Assembly: GCA_051294375.1 (NCBI GenBank)
Contig: CM119270.1
Span: forward strand, 8,791,213-8,855,212
Length of the DNA: 64,000 nt
Direction of reading: 5' to 3'
Origin: Paraspadella gotoi
Lineage: Eukaryota > Chaetognatha
Part shown: piece after piece, positions 50,531-59,928 of the stretch
How positions within the stretch are numbered: the stretch's first letter is position 1
Layout: each line of letters starts with the position of its first letter
The notes under the pieces: model-generated
Told to the model about the DNA's origin: nothing
Databases searched by the model: none
The model's input: the letters and a program-made list of their open reading frames with translations, nothing else
Program-made: the position numbers and the translations under genes

Positions 50531-51645
50531 AAAACAATATTTTATTTTAAGCTGAGCCTTAACTTCGACTTGGAAGAATTAGTAAAACTAATCATAAGAC
50601 ATTGTTTGTTAAAGGAGTGTGCTTGTTAAAAAAACTGGTCCAACTCGAGTTTGTTCCGCTTAGTTAATTTTTAAAGGGGTCACAGTCATATGAACAATCG
50701 AATTGATGCTGAGGTGATGGCGGAAAACCTTCGCAGTTAAAATGTGTTATTTGGCGAGACCGTTTTTTACTCAGTGACAATATTTTTGGTGCAGGGTGCA
50801 ACACGAAACACTTTTAATAGCACAGCCTATTCAAAGTCAAGGTAAAGATTGCCAATTTATTAAATCAAATGATGATTTTTTTATTGGTTGTACCAATTTC
50901 AGAACCTGGGTCAAGCTCGCAGACAGAGGATCGTGTTTTCAGGCATCAATGAAATTCTCAATTTAATATTATAAAAATTTACAAATTACTTGTTTCACTA
51001 TTTTCTATTTTTATATTTATATTAGATTTATATTAGAAAAAGAAATTTTAGTTATCAACAAAATAAAAAACGTCAAGACCATTAATTTCCAGATTTTTTG
51101 GTTGTGTTTAACGCAAGCAGTAATGTGATACGCGACCCGTGAATTTCACAAACGTGCGTTGAGTTTCTCTGACCGAATATTTACGAAGCGGCGACCGACC
51201 GACACGGGGAAAAAGTTAAGAATTTCCGAGAAATCCAATGAAAAGAAATGACGATTTAACATTTGTACTTTCGGAATTTAAAACTTTACATTCTTTATTT
51301 TCTATTTTTTCTTGGCTTTTATCTTTTTTTCTATTTTCTTTTTTCCCTTTCCTCTCTTTTTATTTAATTCGTTTTTCCATTCTCTTTTTCTCTCTCTTCT
51401 TTCCTCGCTCCCCCGAAACATCATCCTATCCGCCTTTCGACTTACCGGGTGGCGGCCATCTTTGTTTCGGGGTCATTCAAGTGGGTTACTTCAGCGAGAT
51501 GCGATCCAGCAGCTTTGAACTGTTCCAACCCCTGGGCCACTGTGTTTTGAATGACATCCGGGGGACCGTGAACGCTGCCGTTACCGTGGTTTACATCCGG
51601 GACCTCGTTTGACGGGTATTCTCCGTGAGGTCGGGAGGGATCCAT
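37504..51645 (-). CDS. SLC7A14: SLC7A14-type cationic amino acid transporter-like membrane protein
   Basis: Fourteen exons phase together into 735 residues: 50470-50236, 47861-47760, 42010-41879, 41787-41689, 41394-41189, 40853-40718, 40584-40362, 40171-40047, 39960-39878, 39808-39736, 39649-39509, 38889-38679, 38333-38206, 37817-37504. An earlier exon (51645-51446, [15 protein letters not shown]) ends in phase 2 while the next begins in phase 0, so a short exon is missing or this exon is alternative. The APC-superfamily core is clear: [68 protein letters not shown] and [14 protein letters not shown]. The wording, including LRTK before the first helix and the tail MAPCLP...YFGYGM, fits SLC7A14 (a lysosome-associated member) better than plasma-membrane CATs. 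The N terminus has a run of nine glycines. One intron contains the whole selenoprotein P-like gene. Confidence 0.9.
38989..39095. repeat. (GAAA)n microsatellite
   Basis: Tetranucleotide array with one GATA interruption, in an SLC7A14 intron. Confidence 0.95.
40915..41030 (-). mobile_element. tRNA-derived SINE-like element, family 2, copy 1
   Basis: Reverse complement matches 61160-61300: GAACCGTTCAATATAAACAG, CCCTGAGCTTC, GATCAGGCTGT, CTCTTAACTGC, GACCACCGGGCTAGAACCCC. The T-arm-like hairpin CCGGG-CTAGAAC-CCCGG in copy 2 marks tRNA ancestry. Lies in an SLC7A14 intron. Confidence 0.65.
41407..41446. repeat. (TGAT)n microsatellite
   Basis: About nine TGAT units, with diffuse GATT-rich sequence continuing to 41680, in an SLC7A14 intron. 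Confidence 0.9.
42990..43090 (-). promoter_or_regulatory. SECIS-like element (form 2) of the selenoprotein P-like gene
   Basis: On the minus strand ATGA at 43063-43060 is followed by GACCAATAGG, which pairs with CTTGTTGGTC over ten base pairs (two G-U). An AAAA run opens the apical loop 11 bases after the ATGA, an inner GTTTTT/AAAAAC mini-stem follows, and GGATGA closes the 3' side. This is the order expected of a form 2 SECIS: AUGA/GA core, about 11-12 bases, unpaired AA, extra apical stem. It lies about 310 bases after the TAA at 43375. The lower helix below the core was not established. Confidence 0.75.
43375..45081 (-). CDS. Selenoprotein P-like secreted selenoprotein (in-frame TGA read as Sec)
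   Basis: Four exons (45081-44832, 44452-44281, 43786-43726, 43650-43375) phase to 252 residues if TGA at 44405-44403 is read as selenocysteine. The first exon gives a hydrophobic N terminus ([15 protein letters not shown]) consistent with secretion. Exon 2 reads [19 protein letters not shown], then [11 protein letters not shown] and [12 protein letters not shown]. That is the thioredoxin-like fold of the selenoprotein P N-terminal domain, with a U-x-x-C redox motif in the expected place after the first strand. Exon 4 continues with [20 protein letters not shown] and a short Asn-rich, Arg-rich tail without further TGA codons, so this is a one-Sec form. A SECIS-like hairpin lies downstream. The gene sits inside the SLC7A14 intron between 42010 and 47760, on the same strand. 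An ordinary gene model would stop at the TGA. Confidence 0.85.
43925..44150 (-). repeat. Dispersed repeat C, copy 2
   Basis: Inverted relative to the copy at 20036-20280, with the same block order over about 220 bp. Sits in the second intron of the selenoprotein P-like gene. A GC-rich segment at about 37930-38170, with a TTGTGGCAACGGCG-like end on the minus strand, may be a distant relative. Confidence 0.8.
45229..45359. repeat. Near-perfect 131-bp inverted repeat (hairpin)
   Basis: The left arm CTATTTTTCGCCTTCCCAAA, ATTCCTCGTACCAAGGAAC and the right arm GTTCCTTGGTACGAGGAAT, GGGAAGGCGAAAAATAG are reverse complements over about 50 bases. The loop of about 30 bases is AT-rich. It begins 148 bp upstream of the selenoprotein P-like start codon and inside the SLC7A14 intron. 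It could be a MITE or a hairpin RNA source. Confidence 0.85.
46560..46775. repeat. (GA)-rich imperfect microsatellite
   Basis: GAGA with scattered A insertions, preceded by a (TA)n run at 46540-46566. Six-frame ORFs here are artefacts. Confidence 0.95.
46899..46968. repeat. (GA)n microsatellite
   Basis: Mostly pure GA array in the SLC7A14 intron. Confidence 0.95.
49594..49675. repeat. (CT)n microsatellite
   Basis: About 40 uninterrupted CT units. Confidence 0.98.
49821..50096. repeat. Compound (GAAA)n-(AATG)n-(AATA)n microsatellite
   Basis: Adjoining tetranucleotide arrays over about 275 bp with gradual motif change. Confidence 0.95.
50835..50903 (-). repeat. Dispersed repeat A, truncated end (reverse orientation)
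   Basis: On the minus strand it reads GAAATTGGTACAACCAATAA followed by the TTATTCATT-like block, matching the first 60-70 bp of repeat A. Similar terminal fragments lie at about 22010-22075 (-) and 46507-46530 (+). Confidence 0.55.
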
Positions 51646-52468
51646 GATGTTAACTTGTCGTTAATGTTTAATATTTACGTTTTTGTATTTTTACTCGGAT
51701 TTAATTCTAATTTTCATATAAGGGTTTTTATTCGTCTTTTTCCATGAATTGGTTTTTGTTTTTCGTATCGTTTTGCTAATTAGTTTTTCTGGTTTTTGTC
51801 AAAAAATATTTATTCGATGTTTCATTTAATAAGATTCCTTTCCGTTTATTTTGTTCATTTTTTTTTCTTTAAATTTGAACGATGATGATAAAGATGAAGC
51901 AGACGAAAGTGAATTGGGGATTCGGAGAAGAACAGAGATTCGAGAGAAAGACAAAACTGGGATAAAATTGAGGGAGAGAAAAACTGAGGGAGAAGAATAA
52001 AAGGCAAAGAATTTCTTTCTCTTTTTCTCGCTTCCGATCGAATTTATTGTTTGGAAATTTTATTGATTTTTATTTTTTTTTCGTTTCCTTTGTCGATATG
52101 AAAAAAAGACGTGGCCGTCGTCGTCGTCAACGTCGTCGTTGTCGTCGTCGTATTCGTCTCTCAAACGGCGGCCAATATTTTTCGAATGACGTCAGAAGAA
52201 AATTTCATTTTGTTTTTAAAAAAATTTGTTCCATTTTTGTTGCGAAAATTTCTTCTTTTTTCCGACAAGCTGAAACTGAAATTAAATTTCTTTACAGTTT
52301 AAGAATTATAAATTGAAACGATAATGGCAAAAACACTGCTAACACTAGTCGTAGACGTTGACAATGACGACGACAATAACAACAACAAAGGAGCTTGAGT
52401 CAATGGACGCGCGTTGCGCCGTCCCGGCATCGCCACGGTCACCGCGTTCCCACTGTGCGTCACTTCTC

Positions 52469-52507
<39 letters not shown>

Positions 52508-52515
<8 letters not shown>

Positions 52516-52847
52516 TCTCTCTCTTCTTGTTCAGTTCTTTCGCCAACGCAAGGGATTCATCCAAATGGCCGCTCACTCAGTCCTCACGATCGTAATCGAC
52601 TCTGATCGTTTTAATGAAATCAATTATCATCGAAATCACTGTGCATCGGTGATACTCGATATTTGAGACACTGTGAGTCTTCGAGAATGAATATTTACTT
52701 GCAAAACGGGACGTGATTCAGACATTAATGATAAAAGGCCTAGAAAATCATGACATTACTATATAGTATATTCAAAATCTAAAAAAATAAGAATCGGGAA
52801 AGAGTGCATGGGAGAAAAATGAATGCATAGTTAAAAAAAATAGGGAA

Positions 52848-52918
<71 letters not shown>

Positions 52919-53106
52919 TGTCCGATTTCATCGGGTCACTGAAACGCGAGGTCAAAGACGAACAGAGGTGAGAAAGCGAAGATGGCGTTTCTCGGCTTCT
53001 CTTTGCTCCTTTCCCTTTTTTCTCTTTTTAATCTTTTTCTTTTTTTCTTTTTTTAACTCCCACTCTTCTTTTTCTTTTACTTTTCTCCACTTTTGCCTCA
53101 ATTGTG

Positions 53107-53146
<40 letters not shown>

Positions 53147-53362
53147 CTGAGAGTCTCCCTAAAAGTGATTGAGAGGAGCGGAGTAAATAGCCAAACGCCC
53201 CGCCCCATCTTATCGATCCAGATGTCGCCGCCTCATTGGTGGAGATCAGTCTGTTATCCCAGTGGTCGCGGTCTTTTTCTCTCCACCTCTTTTATTTATT
53301 AAATTTATATATTTGAATTATTTTTGTTCATTTATTTGTTTGTTTGTTTTTATTCTTCTTTT

Positions 53363-53457
<95 letters not shown>

Positions 53458-54321
53458 ACCCGTTTCCCTAATGAAGGGGAGGGATCCACCGCGTTTTTCT
53501 TCCTTTTCGAGACCGAAAATAGCAAATGGGTGAGTTTTTTTCCTTTTTTTTTCTAGCTGAGGAGGATGGGAAGTTTTTGGCAGCGACCAAGTTAACCGGT
53601 GAGCTCACTGAAAGGGCATCTGATTGCTAAGCGTGGAATCTTCTGCTCGTTGCCACCAGTGGACCTTTAATCCGAACATGTATTTCTTCGTATTAAGGTT
53701 TTTGTTGCAAATTTTGTTCTCTGCAAATGTATCCAAGTCGGGAAGAAAAGCATGATGGGGCCTTGTAGATAATTGAATGATCGATTGATGAGTTTCTGAT
53801 CGAAAACCAACTCGCGTTTATTTCTCTCTCTCTCCCTATATCTGTGTTCTTTCTATCTTCCTTTATCAGCGCAATGAGTCGTCCCCGATCTCATCAAAAC
53901 TAATTCCCTTGTTCCGCCCTTATTTTGAGTTATAGAGAGATATGATGCGCACTTTTGCGCTTTAAAGCAATTTTTTTATCCCCGATCGTGAGCCCTCCAT
54001 CATGACATCGCTGTCAATTCTGTCGAGCAACTTAATTCTGATGAAGTCATTTTGAGTAGTTGCATATGGTTACCATTTAGCCGATGAATCGGTGTTGCTT
54101 GACATTGCACAATTCTGTTTTAATTTACTCTTTGATTGAGTCGATGGTTTAAACAATTTGAAACTTCGCTACAATTCTACTTTAAAAGTTTGGATCATAA
54201 CATTTGATGATTTTGCGATTCAAAACTCACGTATACGTGGCTTTGAACGCCTCAAGATGCAAACGGATGCTTTGAGCATCATCGTTCACGAGAAAAATAC
54301 TATTTTCGCATGGCGGACACG

Positions 54322-54407
<86 letters not shown>

Positions 54408-54826
54408 AATGAAAGACTCAAGCTTTCCCAGTCTCTTCCTGCAACACCAAAAAGATTTCTGGATTCCGGAATCTGCAGAATGCAGATGTATGATATTTCG
54501 GAACAGAGATTATTATTATTACTTTTCAGCTGAGCGTCTTTGTCGAATCTTACGCAGATGGGAAGGTGCCTTAGTTCTGCTCAGCCGTTTGGGATGGCCG
54601 GTTTGAGAGTCATGAAGAGGATTCTTAACCTCAGACCAAACTCTGCACTTTAAAATATTGAGTTCATTGATTGTAAAATCACTTGTAAAATCATAATCCA
54701 ATGATACACCTGAAAAATGCACCATATTTTACTCAAGCACCCCATTTCAGGTTAAATTCAAAATTATATATTACATACAAAATAAATTATAAATTACTTT
54801 GGAATTTTAAGTCTTAAGCAAGCTGC
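52508..54826 (+). repeat. 2.3-kb direct duplication, copy 1
   Basis: Starts with CTCTCTTCTTGTTCAGTTC and ends GTCTTAAGCAAGCTGC exactly at the N gap. It matches 54852-57183 nearly base for base apart from microsatellite length and scattered one-base indels, many in homopolymers. Confidence 0.95.
53369..53456. repeat. (CT)n microsatellite
   Basis: About 44 uninterrupted CT units. The equivalent array in the duplicate (55690-55824) is longer and interrupted. Confidence 0.98.
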
Positions 54827-54851
54827 NNNNNNNNNNNNNNNNNNNNNNNNN
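54827..54851. other. Assembly gap (25 N)
   Basis: Twenty-five N exactly between the two 2.3-kb copies. Confidence 1.
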
Positions 54852-55193
54852 CTCTCTCTCTCTCTCTCTCTTCTTGTTCAGTTCTTTCGCCAACGCAAGG
54901 GATTCATCCAAATGGCCGCTCACTCAGTCCTCACGATCGTAATCGACTCTGATCGTTTTAATGAAATCAATTATCATCGAAATCACTGTGCATCGGTGAT
55001 ACTCGATATTTGAGACACTGTGAGTCTTCGAGAATGAATATTTACTTGCAAAACGGGAACGTGATTCAGACATTAATGATAAAAGGCCTAGAAAATCATG
55101 CATTACTATATAGTATATTCAAAATCTAAAAAAAATAAGAATCGGGAAAGAGTGCATGGGAGAAAAATGAATGCATAGTTAAAAAAAATAGGG

Positions 55194-55265
<72 letters not shown>

Positions 55266-55455
55266 AGAGGCGTGTCCGATTTCATCGGGTCACTGAAACG
55301 CGAGGTCAAAGACGAACAGAGGTGAGAAAGCGAAGATGGCGTTTCTCGGCTTCTCTTTGCTCCTTTCCCTTTTTTCTCTCTTTTAATCTTTTTCTTTTTC
55401 CTTTTTTAACTCCCACTCTTCTTTTTCTTTACTTTTCTCCACTTTTGCCTCAATT

Positions 55456-55492
<37 letters not shown>

Positions 55493-55726
55493 AGTCTCCC
55501 TAAAAGTGATTGAGAGGAGCGGAGTTAAATAGCCAAACGCCCCGCCCCATCTTATCGATCCAGATGTCGCCGCCTCATTGGTGGAGATCAGTCTGTTATC
55601 CCAGTGGTCGCGGTCTTTTTCTCTCCACCTCTTTTATTTATTAAATTTATATATTTGATTATTTTTGTTCATTTATTTGTTTGTTTGTTTTATCTTTCTC
55701 TCTCTCCTTCTCTCTCTCTCTCTCTG

Positions 55727-55825
<99 letters not shown>

Positions 55826-56707
55826 ACCCAATAACTACCGTATTCACCCGTTTCCCTAATGAAGGGGAGGGATCCACCGCGTTTTTCTTCCTTTTCGAGA
55901 CCGAAAATAGCAAATGGGTGAGTTTTTTCCTTTTTTTTTTCTAGCTGAGGAGGATGGGAAGTTTTGGCAGCGACCAAGTTAACCGGTGAGCTCACTGAAA
56001 GGGCATCTGATTGCTAAGCGTGGAATCTTCTGCTCGTTGCCACCAGTGGACCTTTAATCCGAACATGTATTTCTTCGTATTAAGGTTTTTTTTGCAAATT
56101 CTTTTCTCTGCAAATGTATCCAAGTCGGGAAGAAAAGCATGATGGGGCCTTGTAGATAATTGAATGATCGATTGATGAGTTTCTGATCGAAAACCAACTC
56201 GCGTTTATTTCTCTCTCTCTCCCTATATCTGTGTTCTTCTATCTTCCTTTATCAGCGCAATGAGTCGTCCCCGATCTCATCAAAACTAATTCCCTTTGTT
56301 CCGCCCTTTATTTTGAGTTATAGAGAGATATGATGCGCACTTTTGCGCTTTAAGCAATTTTTTTATCCCCGATCGTGAGCCCTCCATCATGACATCGCTG
56401 TCAATTCTGTCGAGCAACTTAATTCTGATGAAGTCATTTTGAGTAGTTGCATATGGTTACCATTTAGCCCGATGAATCGGTGTTGCTTGACATTGCACAA
56501 TTCTGTTTTAATTTACTCTTTGATTGAGTCGATGGTTTAAACAATTCTGAAACTTCGCTACAATTCTACTTTAAAAGTTTGGATCATAACATTTGATGAT
56601 TTGCGATTCAAAACTCACGTATACGTGGCTTTGAACGCCTCAAGATGCAAACGGATGCTTTGAGCATCATCGTTCACGAGAAAATACTATTTTCGCATGG
56701 CGGACAC

Positions 56708-56762
<55 letters not shown>

Positions 56763-57183
56763 AATGAAAGACTCAAGCTTTCCCAGTCTCTTCCTGCAAC
56801 ACCAAAAAGATTTCTGGATTCCGGAATCTGCAGAATGCAGATGTATGATATTTCGGAAACAGAGATTATTATTATTACTTTTCAGCTGAGCGTCTTTGTC
56901 GAATCTTACGCAGATGGGAAGGTGCCTTAGTTCTGCTCAGCCGTTTGGGATGGGCCGGTTTGAGAGTCATGAAGAGGATTCTTAACCTCAGACCAAACTC
57001 TGCACTTAAACTATTGAGTTCATTTGATTGTAAAATCACTTGTAAAATCATAATCCAATGATACACCTGAAAAATGCACCATATTTTACTCAAGCACCCC
57101 ATTTCAGGTTAAATTCAAAATTATATATTACATACAAAATAAATTATAAATTACTTTGGAATTTTAAGTCTTAAGCAAGCTGC
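54852..57183 (+). repeat. 2.3-kb direct duplication, copy 2
   Basis: Begins directly after the gap in the same CT tract as copy 1 and ends at the same AAGCAAGCTGC before continuing into unique sequence. Its (CT)n and (GA)n arrays differ in length from copy 1. Confidence 0.95.
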
Positions 57184-57458
57184 TTGGTTGAGGATTAAAA
57201 TTTTTTGGGGAATTAGGATTATGATTAAATTTAATGATTAAATAAAATATTAAATAAATACTAAATATATATGTACAGGGATTGGGAAGAAAAATGGGGC
57301 AATTTCGGAAAATAGTGCCAAAATCTCGTCAAATCTCTCCTCAGCCTAAGCTTAAAAGCAGAAAGAGAAAGACTCCCCCGAGACAAAATCGATAATACCG
57401 TAAAAGATCCTTCCTCTTCCGATGAAGAGAAAGATGGTGAGGTAAAAGGAAAGATAGG

Positions 57459-57517
<59 letters not shown>

Positions 57518-58063
57518 AGAGAAAGAGAAAGAGAGAGAGAAAAGAAAGAGGGGGAGGGAAAGGAAGAGAGAGGGAAAGGGAGAGAGAGAAAGAGAAAAAG
57601 AAAGAGAGAAAGATAGAGATAGAAAGAAAAAACTAAAAAAAGAAAAAAGAAAAAAAGAAAGAATGAAGAAGAGAAAAAACGAATGAAATAATGTGAAAAA
57701 AAAAAAAACAAAGTGAAAGAAATAAGAAATTATTGACGAGTCATGAGAAAGGCAATGATTTCATCAGAGAAAATCTCATTAAAAAAATAAAAAAGGCGAC
57801 CACGTATTTATTACAGAATTACATCATACAATCCAAGAAATCGTCGTTCATTAGCAAATAGATTAGTAACAATTGGATGAGCTAAATTTATAGAGATGTA
57901 AAATTTTTGAAGTTAAAATAGTCGGAGCAAAAAATGGATCTTTAATAAGATATTTTAGAATTGGTTGAGAAAAACGTGTTTATGAATGATCGCGAGAAAA
58001 AGGTAAAAAATGATTATTAATTCTTTTTATTTTTAACGCCCGGCGGAACGTGCGAGCAAGTGA

Positions 58064-58066
58064 GCA

Positions 58067-58150
<84 letters not shown>

Positions 58151-58263
58151 GGGGAACTGAGCCGACGTTCATGTTGCGTTCCGCCACGGCGTGGAGAGGA
58201 CGACGACGACGACGGTAAGACGAGGACATTGTTGTTCTTTTAGGGAACTGAAACCAGACTGAC

Positions 58264-58326
<63 letters not shown>

Positions 58327-58356
58327 AGAGAGAGGAGAGAGAGAGAGAGAGAGAGA
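58064..58356. repeat. (GA)n microsatellite pair around a GC-rich island
   Basis: Two GA arrays (58064-58148 and 58264-58356) flank about 115 bp of GC-rich sequence with GACGACGACG. Confidence 0.9.
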
Positions 58357-58601
58357 TTTGATGAATTCACAAGCTCGACGCAATGGAACCGGTGGAAGAA
58401 AACGAGACTGGAATAGGAGGAGGAGGGTGGAGGAGGTGGAGGAGGTGGAGGAGGAAGAGGAGGAAGAGGAAACGAGAAACGAACGATGAAACTGAAGGAG
58501 GAGGAGAGAACAAATGGAGGGAAAGGGAGGAAAGGGAGGAGCGGGAGAGGAATGAGAGTGGGAAAGAGAGGACTGGAGGAAAAAGGAGGAATGGGAGGAA
58601 T

Positions 58602-58657
<56 letters not shown>

Positions 58658-59928
58658 CGAAGAGAGAGAGAAGGGAGAGAGAAGAGAGAGAGAGAGAGAG
58701 AGAGGAATGACCTCGTGCGTGGAGTTTACACGGCAGCCGTTGAGAGCCGAAGGGAGAGAGAGTGGAGGAAATAAGTGGGCTGTAGGAAGAAAAGAGGAAA
58801 GAAGGAGAGAGAGGAGTAGAGTCCCAGGAGAAAGAAGAAGAATTTCGATGAAGCAAAGTACGAATTATAACCTTATTATTTTCCTGTATGGACATTTGGT
58901 CATTGGCCGAACGCCATTATGGTTTTTACGAATTCGTATAACGAGGAACGGTGAAAACTATTTTAATTGACTATTGAAATATATTTAAAAAAATTGAAAA
59001 TAGAAAACATAATCAAGCATAAATTTTAATTGGTTTAAAATCGCATATGACAAATATAAAACAGCTCTTGAAACAAATTAACAACTTACGATTGTGTGAT
59101 GCTTATAATCAGATTCAAAATATAAGAAGGAATCAAATAGAACTATGTGAAAAAAATGCTAAAAGCGAAAAAAATCACAATTTTTCACAATTCACGAATA
59201 TATTAATCGATAAACTTTTATTTGGGGAAGTATTATTGATTTAAAAGTATTGATTGCATTTTTCGGAGATCAGAATGAAGGAACGTTGAGCAAAAGGAAA
59301 AAATAACCATCACCTAAAAAAGACAACATCGAAGAAAAATATTTCGGAGGTCGACATCGACATTTTCGCAAACAAACGTAAATTTGAACTCAAAATCAAA
59401 CTCTTTCTAAACAAACTTTGAAAATGCCTTAAATATCAAAGTTTATATAGTAAAGTCTTACGTACTTAAAATTTCATAAGTTGTCCCGAGAGATATAACA
59501 AGTTTTCGATAAAGTTAATGCCAGTTTGAAAATAAGTGATTAACAAAAGAGGTAAATAAAAAAATATGGTATTCTTGTCCTCATTGCCGTTGGTTTTACT
59601 GAATAATTGGCCAAACAATGAGCAGAGTAACTCAAATGTCGCGGGGTGAAGGCCGCGAGAGAATTAGAGGGGAATGGAATCGTTTGGGTGATTGATCACA
59701 AGAGGGCGGTGGGTATTTGAAAGGTCGAAATTGACGCTTCTCGGGATCTTTTACAATAAAACATTTGTAAATTTAAAACGTTTCCTCTCCCAATGACAGC
59801 TGTAAAACTGTTAGTACTAAAGAAGCGATGAAGAAGCAATAACAAGAGGCCATCGATCATTGCCGATCATCCATTATCAGTCGTCCGTCCCTCTTCTTAA
59901 ATCTGCAATCGAACAGACTTAATCTTGC

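Larger units (their letters stand above)
51646..59928. other. Intergenic region: duplication, microsatellites, weak exon candidates
   Basis: Between the SLC7A14 5' end and the MAP3K 3' end. It holds the 2.3-kb duplication and large (CT/GA)n arrays at 52854-52913, 53369-53456, 54327-54404, 55199-55270, 55690-55824, 56709-56760, 57459-57600, 58064-58148, 58264-58356 and 58604-58652. Possible plus-strand exons in the duplicated unit are described in the findings; none was phased into a gene with confidence. A (GAG/GTG)n purine-rich stretch at 58410-58600 encodes only low-complexity peptides. Confidence 0.5.

Noticed and set aside
53328-55995. Many SLSL/RERE ORFs on both strands
   Set aside because: Products of microsatellites that lack stop codons in all frames.
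58017-58895. 292-codon minus ORF and the overlapping 195-codon plus ORF at 58383-58970
   Set aside because: Almost entirely SLSLSL or RERERE translated from GA/CT arrays and GAG-rich DNA; no splice context or domain.
59047-59244. 65-codon plus ORF
   Set aside because: AT-rich, no domain, no splice partners and no supporting context.
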